Part shown: positions 16,701 through 25,310 of the stretch, in pieces | Numbering within the stretch: the stretch's first letter is position 1 | Layout of the letters: each line of letters starts with the position of its first letter | Assembly: GCA_016280635.1 (NCBI GenBank) | Contig: JAEEHC010000052.1 | Coordinates: 1-64,000, forward strand | Source of the DNA: Erysipelotrichaceae bacterium | GTDB lineage: Bacteria; Bacillota_I; Bacilli_A; Erysipelotrichales; Erysipelotrichaceae | Reading direction: 5' to 3' | Length of the DNA: 64,000 nt | Position numbers and translations under genes: made by a program | Notes under the pieces: model-generated | Told to the model about the DNA's origin: nothing | What the model saw: the letters and a program-made list of their open reading frames with translations, nothing else | The model's database searches: none

Positions 16701-19700
16701 ATCAGTTTGTTACCGGCAACCCGTATGCGGTTGAGAAGAATTTCCCGGCCGATAAGCTGGCAATCAGAAGCGAAGGTGTTATCTTCTCAGCTGTCTATAC
16801 ACTGATCAGATTCGGCGGAACGGTCTTCCCGGCCGCTACCAATGCTGACGGCAAGCTGATCTGGCTCGGCTCCGTCAACCGGAATCAGGCTAATGCCTAC
16901 TATAACACTCAGGCTACTACCCCGACCTGGCAGCAGACCAACAGCCGGACCCTTAATATGAACCTTCAGGTAAGCTCCTTAGGCTTAAGAGAAGGCGAGC
17001 AGTTCACTGCCGGCCTGTATGCCCTGCCCGAATACTACGGTATCCTGGCTTCAGACGGAACCAGTTCTTCACTGACCAATGACCAGATCACCGCAGTTGT
17101 GGAAAGCGGTGCGATCGGTAAAGGCGGCTTCCTTGGCTTCACCTTTACCATTGACGATACCAAGCCGGTCATTGAAGAAGTAAACTTCACGGACAGCACC
17201 ATTTCCGTAACCGTTAAGGATGACAGATATGTTGCCTACCTCGCTCTGATGGATGTCTCCGGCCGGAAGGTCTTCGGATCCGTCGTTCCCGAGCAGAGTG
17301 AACCCGGCACTTCCGTTACCTATACCTTTGACAGGGAAGGCATCAACGCCAATGCCGTTGTGGTCTTCACTGGCGACTATGCCGGCAATGAAAAAGCCGC
17401 CATCTACCGGATCGGTGAAGGCGACATCATCATTGAAAAGGACATCTATGTTCTGTCCGACCTCCTGGTAGCCGGCAAGGATTACCTGATCGTCAACACC
17501 AACGTTGTTAGCAGCGCAAATGCCCTGACTCACAGCGGTGCCACCAAGGGTGTCGATGCCGTAACCGTCTTCTATGATACTGAAAGAGGCATTGCCATTG
17601 ACGGTAAGGAAGTTGATGATACCAGTGTCTTTACAGCTTCAGCTAACGGCAGCGGTGTATTGCTGAAAAACGGTGAGTACTATCTTACTGCCGGCAGAAG
17701 CGGTTGGAGCTACAATGTTACATTCACCACCACGGCTCCTTCAACCAGCAATTACTTTACTTACAACCCCGATAACCATGCCCTGGGCTACAGATCCGGC
17801 AACAATACATACTATGTCCGCTACAACAACGGTCAGTATACGGCAGCAAACTCTGTTTACCCGGTATATCTGTACGAAAGATTCAGCTATACGGAAGTCT
17901 TTGACGAAAACAAGGTTGACGAAGTCATCGTGACTCCGACAAGTGCCCGCATCTTCGTCGGCGAAGAACCGATTCAGTTCAGTGCTGAAGTGCTACCCAT
18001 TACCTTGGACGACAAGACTGTGACCTGGTCCTCTTCCAATGAAGAGGTTGCTACGGTTGACGCCAATGGCTTTGTTACCGCAGTAGGCGCCGGTACGGTT
18101 ACCATCAAGGCAACTGCCAACAAGGACAACACTACCAGTGCCAGCGCAACGGTTATCGTTGAGGAGCTGACCAGAATGGACGCTTCCATCAATGCCCAGC
18201 TCTCCGATGACGATGGCGATAAGTTTGTCAGCATTGACCTGAACACAGGCAAGACGACCACCTTAGGCACCGCGGCTGCTCAGCATTACGGCGGCGGCCG
18301 CAGCGGCAATGCCATTCTTGGCATGACCTCCTCTGGCGACATCGTCTATACCGTGATCACCCCCAATGGCTACATCAGCGATTCACCGGGTGGCTACGGA
18401 ACCACTTCCTATAACTCCAGAGACGGCGCTCAGCTGCCGTATCTGAAGGCTACGGTTGATGGTGAAACGGTTACCGAGGAATACCTTGGCCTGCATGTCA
18501 GCGCCAGCTATGTCCTGACGTTTACCCCGGACTTCAGCCTTTCCGGCTGGAATACCCCGAACTTAACAGCTATTGCCTATATTGGAACCGACCTGGAATC
18601 CAATCTGCATTACTACTATACTCTCAACGGAACCATGCTTGGTTCAGCGATTCTCGGAGTGGACGCTGATGAACCGGTTACTACCGATGGAATCAATGCG
18701 ACACTGTCAACCGGTACTGTCGGTTCGATTGCTAACCTGACAGTTTCCGCCAACAACATGTCCATGACCATCCTGTCTACTGACAAGTACTATGGTCTGC
18801 TGATCGTCAACAACGAAAGCAAGGAAATGTCCTTCGTTGACCTGACCGCTGATACCCTTAATGCCGTTAAGGTAGCTGCCTTCACCGGTGCTGACCGCAT
18901 CTCAACGCTCTACAACGATAACGTCGATGCCGATGTGGTCGTCCAGAATATTGACAGCCGTGACAGGTTCATTGCCAGAACTGACAAGAGCGGTGGCAGT
19001 GTCTATAAGATGGAAAAGCTCGACGTTCTGCAGGCTCAGGAAAAGGAAGCTGACGGCGGTCTTAACGCCATCAGAAGCACCACCTTCGTCAAGGCTCCGA
19101 CAGATAAGAAAACAGTTCCGATTGAGCTGACCAGAAGCAATCTGCTGGGAACCAGTGGTGACAGCACCACCGGTGACGACGGCAGTGCCATCGTGGAGAT
19201 CAGCGAAGATGAGATCTTCAATAACGGTCTCTATGAAGTAAGTTACGATCCCGATGAACTGACTTTCGTGGAAGCTACCTGCAGCGAACTGGCGGATTTC
19301 TATTCCGTCAATAACGATGAGGGAAATGGCGTAGTAACCGTTACCGCCATCAGCCTGGATGGCATTCCGGCCGGCACAGCGATCGCTACCATTACCTTCG
19401 AAGTCGGCTGCAACAATGCTGATGTGACAATCACCACTAAGGAAGTCAATGAGGAACTTGAACTCAATGACAGCATCGTCGTGACCGTTCAGGGCACTGG
19501 CCACAACTGGGGTGCTCCGGTGTGGAGTTGGGCTGATGATAACAGCAGTGCTTCCGCCACCTTCACCTGTGAAAACGACAGCACTCATACCGAGACCGTC
19601 GAAGCCACGATGAGTGAAGAAGTAACCAAGGAACCGACCACTGAGGAAACCGGCACAAAGACCATTACCGCTACGGTAGTCGGTCCGGATGGCGAAACCT

Positions 19701-19855
19701 ATACTGACAGCCGGGAAGTTGAGATTCCGAAGCTGGATCCGGTTATCCCGGATACCGGTGATCATTCTCACTTAGGCTTATATGCCGCCACAATGCTGCT
19801 GTCTGCTCTCGGCATGGCACTTGTTGTCATCAAGAGAAGAAGACAGATGAATTAG
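13736..19855 (+). CDS. Giant cell-wall-anchored S8 (subtilisin-like) protease with dockerin-like, Big_2 and cohesin-like modules
   Basis: 2039 residues. A signal peptide (about 1-28) precedes an inhibitor-like propeptide (about 75-180). The catalytic triad is Asp217 (AIIDTGLD), His301 (EHGSHVAG) and Ser659 (GTSMAAPQV), with oxyanion Asn411 (SAGNN). A PA-type insert lies between His and Ser. Residues 827-882 hold two dockerin-like calcium loops (DVNKDGKTDRDD and EVDGNKGLSSRDA). A Big_2 domain spans about 1394-1475 and a cohesin-like beta domain about 1793-1906. A short HNWGAPVWSW repeat unit follows. The end is IPDTGD (2004-2009), a membrane helix and KRRRQ, a sortase signal. It probably degrades host or dietary protein at the surface. 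Confidence 0.93.
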   Translation: MRRIRHFFALTLTLAMLFSNMFTTYASTLPSAEKNVSASGTTAVRISDVDPETLNVPRMTDTEETDSAEAPAHKDTDIVRVSIILDGKSTLDAGYSIEGIGTNKKAISYRAALEKKQNKLAKTISSQVLGGKELDVKWNLTLAANLISAEVAYGDIEKIAGLPGVKEVVIENRYVPYEDDSSEADRPTMVNARDMTGTNGVNATKYKGAGSRLAIIDTGLDIEHQSFDEEAFLHAIEEDGTLDQLMTAEDVAAVWEQLNFSRKSPSSRPEGSYYSAKIPFIGNYVDNNQNVTHLNDTQEEHGSHVAGISTANRYVKAADGSFVDAGETYGVVGQAPDAQIFVMKVFGSGGGAYDSDYMVAIEDAIVMGASSVNLSLGSSAPGTSINTNGAYQTIFNNLANSGIVAAISAGNNTSWDSNKQLYADDINYHTGGSPGSFTNSFTVASIDDTGVYAPYLLFDGSIEVRYAELSGGTQKAPTTSVAGTYDYVYIDAVGNPEEYEAVADLVAGNIALVNRGSITFGEKATGAVGVGAVATIIVNNQAGTLSSSTVGDDYPYTNPVAGILQSDGAAIKAQSEEHDAGSFKYYTGTIKIGSAGDLTPMAYYSMSSFSSWGTPGSLVMKPEITTPGGSVLSLNGYHRAQTGGYAGGHDQYELMSGTSMAAPQVTGLVAAIAQYYREENIAERTGLSLRNFAQSMFMATAVPVIEQQSDHYYSLLNQGAGLANLEAAVTAKSFIQMSTDDGTITALMGSAADGKVKAEVGDDPARTGKFNYTFTITNFSEEAVKYNLRTDLFTQDLEADDTLLSHQTTPIEGTTTYDISLPFESHDVNKDGKTDRDDVQALLDYLSRKSKVEIDTNAAEVDGNKGLSSRDALVLLQIIKAQESAVGADSFTLQPGMTATITVKIAIPANGKLASRENGGYVEGFTFIESDDDVTYSIPVLGYYGSWTDPSMFDAVTYVEKLYGSEQSSYFGATNTNGIRFKKDASSTDQFVTGNPYAVEKNFPADKLAIRSEGVIFSAVYTLIRFGGTVFPAATNADGKLIWLGSVNRNQANAYYNTQATTPTWQQTNSRTLNMNLQVSSLGLREGEQFTAGLYALPEYYGILASDGTSSSLTNDQITAVVESGAIGKGGFLGFTFTIDDTKPVIEEVNFTDSTISVTVKDDRYVAYLALMDVSGRKVFGSVVPEQSEPGTSVTYTFDREGINANAVVVFTGDYAGNEKAAIYRIGEGDIIIEKDIYVLSDLLVAGKDYLIVNTNVVSSANALTHSGATKGVDAVTVFYDTERGIAIDGKEVDDTSVFTASANGSGVLLKNGEYYLTAGRSGWSYNVTFTTTAPSTSNYFTYNPDNHALGYRSGNNTYYVRYNNGQYTAANSVYPVYLYERFSYTEVFDENKVDEVIVTPTSARIFVGEEPIQFSAEVLPITLDDKTVTWSSSNEEVATVDANGFVTAVGAGTVTIKATANKDNTTSASATVIVEELTRMDASINAQLSDDDGDKFVSIDLNTGKTTTLGTAAAQHYGGGRSGNAILGMTSSGDIVYTVITPNGYISDSPGGYGTTSYNSRDGAQLPYLKATVDGETVTEEYLGLHVSASYVLTFTPDFSLSGWNTPNLTAIAYIGTDLESNLHYYYTLNGTMLGSAILGVDADEPVTTDGINATLSTGTVGSIANLTVSANNMSMTILSTDKYYGLLIVNNESKEMSFVDLTADTLNAVKVAAFTGADRISTLYNDNVDADVVVQNIDSRDRFIARTDKSGGSVYKMEKLDVLQAQEKEADGGLNAIRSTTFVKAPTDKKTVPIELTRSNLLGTSGDSTTGDDGSAIVEISEDEIFNNGLYEVSYDPDELTFVEATCSELADFYSVNNDEGNGVVTVTAISLDGIPAGTAIATITFEVGCNNADVTITTKEVNEELELNDSIVVTVQGTGHNWGAPVWSWADDNSSASATFTCENDSTHTETVEATMSEEVTKEPTTEETGTKTITATVVGPDGETYTDSREVEIPKLDPVIPDTGDHSHLGLYAATMLLSALGMALVVIKRRRQMN

Positions 19856-19881
19856 GGCGAAACAGTTAATCATCATGATGA

Positions 19882-19908
19882 GAGCGGGTCAGCTGACCCG
19901 CTCTTTTT
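19882..19908 (+). terminator. Rho-independent terminator
   Basis: GAGCGGGTCAG and CTGACCCGCTC form an 11-bp stem with no unpaired loop in the simple fold, followed by TTTTT. Confidence 0.88.
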
Positions 19909-19931
19909 GCGGAAGCGAAAACAGTTGGCGG

Positions 19932-19961
19932 TTGAGAGAGAAGGGGGATATTTGTTATAAT
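19932..19961 (+). promoter_or_regulatory. Promoter of the phosphodiesterase-phosphatase-rRNA modification operon
   Basis: TTGAGA at 19932-19937 and TATAAT at 19956-19961 with an 18-base spacer. Confidence 0.6.
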
Positions 19962-19985
19962 TAACTGTCATAAGGAGGCTGAACC

Positions 19986-21113
19986 ATGCTCGTCAAAAAC
20001 GATTACCGCCAGTGCATCACTTCCATCGGCTGTTCCGTACAACGCTATTTCGGTCTTCAGCCGGCTCATGAAACGCTGAATGATCTGGACGAACTGCTGG
20101 AGAGAGAACAGCCGGAAAATGTCATCGTGCTGCTTTATGACGGCATGGGATCAAGGATCCTGGACCGCCACCTCAGTCCCGACAGCTTCCTGCAAAGAAA
20201 CCGCCTGAGAGAACTCGCCACGGTCTTTCCGGCCACCACGACGGCAGCAACCACCTCGGTGATCTGCGGCCTGAATCCGGTTGAACATGGCTTTCTGGGC
20301 TGGGACTGCTATGTTCCACCCATCGATAAGGTCATCACCCTGTTCCGCAACCGCGAAAAGGGCCATCAGGAGATCTGCCAGCCCTTTGTTGATCTGCTGG
20401 ATCAGTTTCAGCCCAAGCGAATCATTGACCAGATAAACGAGGCCGGTAAATATCAGGCCTATGGCGTCAGCCCATTCATGGAAGTGCCTTATGAAAGCTA
20501 TGATGAAATGCTGGACAAGATCGTCGAACTGACCCGCAAACCGGGCCGCAAATACATTTATGCCTATGATACCCAGCCGGATTCCGCAATGCACCATTAC
20601 GGCCCGGACAGCCCGGAAGTAGTAGCCCTGATTGAGGAAAGAAACCGTAAGAGTGAGATTCTGGCCAGCCGGCTGAAAGATGCCGTACTTATAATCACGG
20701 CCGACCATGGTCACATGGCGGTGGATAACTACCTCCTTGAGGATTATCCTCAGCTGCTGGACCTGTTGGAAAGACCGGTCTCCATTGAACCCCGGGCGGC
20801 CAGTTTCAAGGTCAGAAAGGGAAAAAAGAGGGAATTTGAAAGGCTGTTCAAAGCGATATTCAAGGATGACTTCCGCCTTTATAAGGCTGATGAGATCATC
20901 CGTTCCGGCCTGTTTGGCCCCGGCCGGGAACATCCCTGGTTCCGCCAGCAGCTGGGTGACTACCTGGCCATAAGTTACGGCAACAAGGCCATGGTACAGA
21001 GCGAAAATGAGGCAATCGCCTCACAGCACGCCGGCTACAGCGATGACGAGATTTACATTCCGCTGATCGCTGTCTGCTCAGATTGTCAGAATGTACAAAA
21101 AGAAGGAAATTAA
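19986..21113 (+). CDS. Alkaline phosphatase superfamily phosphodiesterase (NPP-like)
   Basis: 375 residues. Asp52 (LLYDGMGS) and a Thr cluster at 84-86 (FPATTTAATTS) give the first metal ligand and nucleophile. GLNPVEHGFLGWD, DTQPDSAMHHYG and ITADHGHMAVD supply the rest of the two-metal site. There is no signal peptide, so it is cytoplasmic. It differs clearly from the NPP protein at 7899. It leads an operon with a tyrosine-phosphatase-like protein and two rRNA modification enzymes, joined with a one-base gap. Substrate unknown; nucleotide or lipid-headgroup phosphodiesters are plausible. Confidence 0.85.
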   Translation: MLVKNDYRQCITSIGCSVQRYFGLQPAHETLNDLDELLEREQPENVIVLLYDGMGSRILDRHLSPDSFLQRNRLRELATVFPATTTAATTSVICGLNPVEHGFLGWDCYVPPIDKVITLFRNREKGHQEICQPFVDLLDQFQPKRIIDQINEAGKYQAYGVSPFMEVPYESYDEMLDKIVELTRKPGRKYIYAYDTQPDSAMHHYGPDSPEVVALIEERNRKSEILASRLKDAVLIITADHGHMAVDNYLLEDYPQLLDLLERPVSIEPRAASFKVRKGKKREFERLFKAIFKDDFRLYKADEIIRSGLFGPGREHPWFRQQLGDYLAISYGNKAMVQSENEAIASQHAGYSDDEIYIPLIAVCSDCQNVQKEGN

Positions 21114-21114
21114 C

Positions 21115-21876
21115 ATGGTAGCGGAAAGAATAAAACTGGAATCAATGCTGAACACCAGAGACCTGGGTTCACTTGTCAATAAGGATGGTGTCAGGATCAG
21201 AAGCCGGAAACTGATCCGTTCCGGAGAACTGTCACGCAGTTGCCTTGAGGACATCAAGACTCTGTATCATTCATATGACCTGCGGCAGGTCATCGATCTG
21301 CGCGGGGCGGACGAAATGGTCGAAAGGCCGGATAAATCATACCGGAACATCATCAATGTCCCACTTTCAGCGATGCCGCAGAGGGCTTCCGGAGTCAGCC
21401 GGGACAAGAAGTTCGAGGATGAACTGAAGGAACTGGAAACGACCAGCGGTCCTCAGGCAGCCCGGGTAAGAATGCGCGGTTTCTACCGGATGATGGTCAG
21501 CAGTGAATACTGCCTGCAGCAGTATCACCGCTTCATTGACCTCTTGCTGGCAAACAAGGACCATGCCACCCTCTGGCACTGCGCGGTTGGCAAGGACAGA
21601 GCTGGCATCGGAGCCATGAATGTGGAACTGCTGCTGGGCGTCAGCCGTGATGACATCATTGCTGACTACATGTTTACCAATGAGTGCTATTTCCCGGGTA
21701 CCCAGCCAAGGGAAAGCGTTTTTGACTACTATAACTTCGCCTTCCGGGAATACATTGACATGGCTTTCAGCACCATCGACGAGGTCTTCGGTGATACCGA
21801 TACCTATATCCGTGAAGGATTGAAGATTTCTAAGGAAAAGCACGACGAATTCCGTAAAGCCTTTCTGGAGGTTTGA
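21115..21876 (+). CDS. Tyrosine-protein phosphatase (LipA/Y_phosphatase3 type)
   Basis: 253 residues from the ATG at 21115. I chose this over a start at 21091 because AGAAGGA lies seven bases before it and it avoids overlap with the previous gene. The active-site loop is HCAVGKDRAG with Cys156, the HCxxGKDR pattern of this family. NTRDLGSLVNKDG at the N-terminus is also characteristic. These enzymes remove phosphate from phosphotyrosine, and some act on phosphoinositides. It follows the phosphodiesterase directly and is followed by the methyltransferase after one base. Confidence 0.9.
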   Translation: MVAERIKLESMLNTRDLGSLVNKDGVRIRSRKLIRSGELSRSCLEDIKTLYHSYDLRQVIDLRGADEMVERPDKSYRNIINVPLSAMPQRASGVSRDKKFEDELKELETTSGPQAARVRMRGFYRMMVSSEYCLQQYHRFIDLLLANKDHATLWHCAVGKDRAGIGAMNVELLLGVSRDDIIADYMFTNECYFPGTQPRESVFDYYNFAFREYIDMAFSTIDEVFGDTDTYIREGLKISKEKHDEFRKAFLEV

Positions 21877-21877
21877 A

Positions 21878-23191
21878 ATGAAGCTTCCCGATGCTTTCCT
21901 GGCCCAGATGCGGGAAATCCTGAAAGACGAGTATGACGCCTATCTGGCCAGTTTTGACCAGCCGCGCCATTTCGGCTTACGGGTAAATGAAGCAAAGATA
22001 TCGGTGGCTGATTTTCTCAAGATCAGCCCCTTTGAACTTAAGCCGGTAGAGTGGTGCCACAGCGGCTTTTACTATGACGGCTTACAGGCCAAGCCGGCCA
22101 AGCATCCCTACTATCATGCCGGACTGTATTACCTTCAGGAGCCCAGCGCCATGGTTCCGGCGGAGATCCTTGATATTGAAGATGGCGATGTAATATTGGA
22201 TGGCTGCGCCGCTCCGGGCGGTAAGAGCACCCAGCTTTACGGCCGGATGGGCACAAACAGCCTTCTGGTGGCCAATGACATCAGCGCGTCCCGCGCTCAG
22301 GGCTTGCTTAAGAATCTGGAGATGGCCGGCTGCACAAACATGCTGGTGACGGCCAGTGAACTGGAAAAACTGGACATGATGTTTGACAAGATCCTGATCG
22401 ATGCTCCCTGTTCCGGTCAGGGCATGTTCCGTAAGGAACCGCAGCTGATCAGCGCTTATCAGAATAGGGACGGTGGTTATTACAGTCCGATTCAGAAGAA
22501 ACTGCTGAAGACCGCGGCCGGAATGCTTAAACCGGGAGGCCGACTGGTCTATTCGACCTGCACCTTTGATCCCCGGGAAAATGAGGAAGTCATTCAGGAT
22601 GCTCTTGACAGTGATCCAGAACTGCGCCTTCTGCCGATTAAAGGCTATGAAGGCTTTGCGGACGGGCTGAACGGTCTGACAGACTGCAAGCGTCTTTACC
22701 CGCACCGGATACAGGGCGAGGGCCATTTCCTGGCCCTGCTGCAGCGAAAGGGCAATAGTCCCAAGCCGGCTTTTGAACCGGCAACATTTACCTGCGATGA
22801 TCCCTTCTTCCGGCATCTTGATCCCGCCTTCCTGCGCGGCCATCTGGAAGTACGGGATGAGCGCATTCTGATGGTACCGACATTAAGAACCGGTAAGAGC
22901 GTACGGGTATTGCGCAGCGGGCTGCTTTTGGGCCGGATGAAAAACAACGGCTTTGAGCCTTCTCAGGCCTTAGCCATGGCTTTGAGGAAAGAGCAGTTTG
23001 ACCAGGTGCTCGATCTTAACAGCAGCGATGAGCGGGTGATCCGCTATCTGAAGGGTGAAACCATTGATTGCCGGCAGTATGATCTGGAAGGCTGGGTCCT
23101 GATTTGTGTAGACGGGTATCCGCTGGGCTTTGCCCGGATCAGTTCCGGCATCTTCAAGAACCGCTATGACCGTAACTGGAGGTATGTATGA
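21878..23191 (+). CDS. 16S rRNA m5C methyltransferase (RsmF/NOP2/Sun family)
   Basis: 437 residues. The SAM-binding motif is VILDGCAAPGGKSTQ (about residue 106). The two catalytic cysteines are Cys178 in DAPCSGQGMF and Cys228 in YSTCTF. The C-terminal 120 residues form a PUA-like/RsmF-B RNA-binding region (QYDLEGWVLICVDGYPLGF). The enzyme methylates C5 of cytosine in small-subunit rRNA; the exact site (1407-type by family) is an inference. The start uses CTGGAGGT eight bases upstream. It overlaps the pseudouridine synthase gene by ATGA. Confidence 0.92.
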   Translation: MKLPDAFLAQMREILKDEYDAYLASFDQPRHFGLRVNEAKISVADFLKISPFELKPVEWCHSGFYYDGLQAKPAKHPYYHAGLYYLQEPSAMVPAEILDIEDGDVILDGCAAPGGKSTQLYGRMGTNSLLVANDISASRAQGLLKNLEMAGCTNMLVTASELEKLDMMFDKILIDAPCSGQGMFRKEPQLISAYQNRDGGYYSPIQKKLLKTAAGMLKPGGRLVYSTCTFDPRENEEVIQDALDSDPELRLLPIKGYEGFADGLNGLTDCKRLYPHRIQGEGHFLALLQRKGNSPKPAFEPATFTCDDPFFRHLDPAFLRGHLEVRDERILMVPTLRTGKSVRVLRSGLLLGRMKNNGFEPSQALAMALRKEQFDQVLDLNSSDERVIRYLKGETIDCRQYDLEGWVLICVDGYPLGFARISSGIFKNRYDRNWRYV

Positions 23192-23925
23192 GACTTGATA
23201 AGTTCATCGCAGACATGACGCCCTATTCGCGAAATGATATAAAAAAACTGATCCGCAGGGGGGCAGTTAGCGTAGACGGCAAGAAGGCTGTCAGCGGTTC
23301 CCAGCAGGTTCAGGAAGACAGCGAGGTATATCTCGATGATCAGCTGATCACCTATCAGCGCTATGAATACTATCTGCTTAATAAGCCGGCTGGCTACATC
23401 TGTGCCAATAGCGACGTCAGCGCTCCGGTAGCTCTGGAGCTGATCGATTCACCGCGCCGCGATCTCAGCTGCGTCGGACGTCTGGATAAGGATACTGAAG
23501 GGGCATTGCTGATAACCAATGACGGCCAGCTTAATCACGCCCTGTTAAGTGCCAACAACCATGTTGAGAAGACTTATTATGCCAGATTTTCCGGCACATT
23601 GCCGGATAACGCCGCCGAGGTAATGGCCAGAGGCATCAGCTTCAAGGAATTCACCTCCCGGCCAGCCAGGTTAGAGGTCATTGACCGGCAGAGCGCCAGG
23701 CTTACCATCTGTGAGGGCAAGTTTCATCAGGTCAAAAGGATGTTTGCCCATTTCGGCTGTGATGTGACTTATCTGCGCCGGGATGTCTTTGCCGGCTTAA
23801 CGCTGCAGGGACTTGAAGTCGGTGAGTACCGTCCGCTTGACAGTCAGGAAGTCGGGCAGTTATGGCAGCTGGCCGATCCGCAGAAGGTAAAAACTGACCA
23901 GCTGACGGCCGAAGAAGACAGTTAG
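23188..23925 (+). CDS. rRNA pseudouridine synthase (RsuA/RluB/E/F family)
   Basis: 245 residues. An S4 RNA-binding domain (1-60, MRLDKFIADMTPYSRNDI) precedes the catalytic domain, with the catalytic Asp100 in GRLDKDTEGALLIT. FHQVKRMFAHFGCDV is the conserved C-terminal motif. It isomerises a uridine in rRNA, probably position 516 of 16S by its resemblance to RsuA. Its last 66 bases overlap the prepilin peptidase gene on the other strand, so the two transcripts are complementary there. Confidence 0.92.
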   Translation: MRLDKFIADMTPYSRNDIKKLIRRGAVSVDGKKAVSGSQQVQEDSEVYLDDQLITYQRYEYYLLNKPAGYICANSDVSAPVALELIDSPRRDLSCVGRLDKDTEGALLITNDGQLNHALLSANNHVEKTYYARFSGTLPDNAAEVMARGISFKEFTSRPARLEVIDRQSARLTICEGKFHQVKRMFAHFGCDVTYLRRDVFAGLTLQGLEVGEYRPLDSQEVGQLWQLADPQKVKTDQLTAEEDS

Positions 23926-24609
23926 AATGGCACCGATGAGAATGAAGGGAACAAAGGGAAAGGGCTGAAAGGCCTTTTTTCGCTGAAAGATCAGACAGTA
24001 AATGATGCCGCTCAGACAGCTTATCAGCAGGATCAGCAGATTTCTTTCCCAGGAAAAATAGCAGCCCAATATAAAGAAGAGTTTGATGTCTCCCAGCCCC
24101 ATCGGCTGCTTTTTTCTTATCAGCCGGAACATCAATGAAAAAGCGATGAGAAAGCCCGCAACCGGCAGGGCATTGGTGAAGACAGACGGCAAATGGTCAG
24201 CTGACTGAAAGGTGATCACTCGCCATGCTAACAAAAACACCAAAAGCGCGTCAGAAACCTGAAGGCTGATGATGTCCAGATAGGCTGATGCCAGCAAGAC
24301 CGTAAAAAGGATCAGGTAGCGGGCTAAAAGAATGTTAATCCCGTAAAAATGATAAAGACACAGAAAAAGGCTGCCGTTAAGCAGCTCGCAACCGAAAAGC
24401 CAAATGCTTATCCGGCTGCCGCAATAGCGGCAGCGGCCTTTCAGAAACAGAAAGCTTAAGACGGGAATCAGGTCATTGAAAGCCAGCTGATGGCCGCAGT
24501 GCGGGCATTGAGAGCGGCCAAGCGGGCTCTGACGGCTCAGCCAGCGGTCAGCCATGCAGCAGCTGAAACTGGCCAGTACGCTGCCCAGAAGGAAAAAGAA
24601 AACGCTCAT
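23860..24609 (-). CDS. Prepilin peptidase (A24 family)
   Basis: 249 residues with about seven membrane helices. The N-terminal domain has two CxxC pairs (Cys35/38 and Cys60/63), the zinc motif of bifunctional prepilin peptidase/N-methyltransferases, and is shortened to about 80 residues. The catalytic aspartates are in YLDIISLQVSDA and GLGDIKL (the GxGD motif). It cleaves leader peptides of type IV pilin-like or competence pseudopilin proteins. No com or pil genes are nearby, so it must act on substrates encoded elsewhere. It overlaps the rRNA pseudouridine synthase gene tail to tail. Confidence 0.9.
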   Translation of the reverse strand: MSVFFFLLGSVLASFSCCMADRWLSRQSPLGRSQCPHCGHQLAFNDLIPVLSFLFLKGRCRYCGSRISIWLFGCELLNGSLFLCLYHFYGINILLARYLILFTVLLASAYLDIISLQVSDALLVFLLAWRVITFQSADHLPSVFTNALPVAGFLIAFSLMFRLIRKKQPMGLGDIKLFFILGCYFSWERNLLILLISCLSGIIYCLIFQRKKAFQPFPFVPFILIGAILTVFFGRQLVSFYLLRIGQLP

Positions 24610-24641
24610 GACAGATTATTTGACTGCTGAGCGTCAGATTC

Positions 24642-25310
24642 CTAAAAGGCGGTGTTTTCCCGTTTTCTTATCCGATAGTCGGCAACCAGGAAATGGATGC
24701 AGAGTCCGATGAGGATGACGACGATGGCGATGGCACAGTTGCGGAAGAATACCTCAGGAAGGATGTTAATGATCTGGTCTTCATAAGGATCGAAGAGCCA
24801 GTTGGTCTTGCCGGGGAAGAAGATCTGGTGGAAGATCACGAAGGTCCTGTCGAAGTTGCCCAGCGACAGCAGGGTAATGGCGATGAAGATGAAAGCCAAA
24901 AGCTCGGCGCCATAGTATCCGGGAGTGTGACTGTAGAAGCGGTAGGGTTCGATGATCTTTTTCTTCTTCAGCAGCCAGACAGTCCCCATGATCAGCCCGC
25001 TGATCAATAAGACGGCCAGATCGAGCAGAAACAGAAAGCGGACATCAACGAAGTGCAGCCTGCCGCTTTCGGAAAAGCGCAGATCGCCGGTAGAAAAGGT
25101 ATCGGTCAGACCAAAGCAGAAATTCATCATTTCATCATAGGCGGTCCGGATCTGATCATAGCTGTATCCGGTAGTCTGCGGAAGCTTTAACAGGTTGATG
25201 TGCCAGTAGTAAAACGGCCGCAAAACGATGGGGACGGCGATGGAAAAAGAGAGGATGAACAGGGCGCTGACAATGATCATGATGACTCCAAGCGGTTTAC
25301 TTTTCTTCAT
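24642..25310 (-). CDS. DUF1461 / TIGR01906-like integral membrane protein
   Basis: 222 residues with four or five membrane helices. The first is residues 9-30 (GVIMIIVSALFILSFSIAVP). An extracellular loop with YSYDQIRTAYDEMMNFCFG and LRFSESGRLHFVDVR follows, a pattern I associate with the DUF1461 family of Bacillota. Function unknown. It overlaps the upstream membrane-protein gene by 14 bases, so the two are co-transcribed. Confidence 0.75.
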   Translation of the reverse strand: MKKSKPLGVIMIIVSALFILSFSIAVPIVLRPFYYWHINLLKLPQTTGYSYDQIRTAYDEMMNFCFGLTDTFSTGDLRFSESGRLHFVDVRFLFLLDLAVLLISGLIMGTVWLLKKKKIIEPYRFYSHTPGYYGAELLAFIFIAITLLSLGNFDRTFVIFHQIFFPGKTNWLFDPYEDQIINILPEVFFRNCAIAIVVILIGLCIHFLVADYRIRKRENTAF

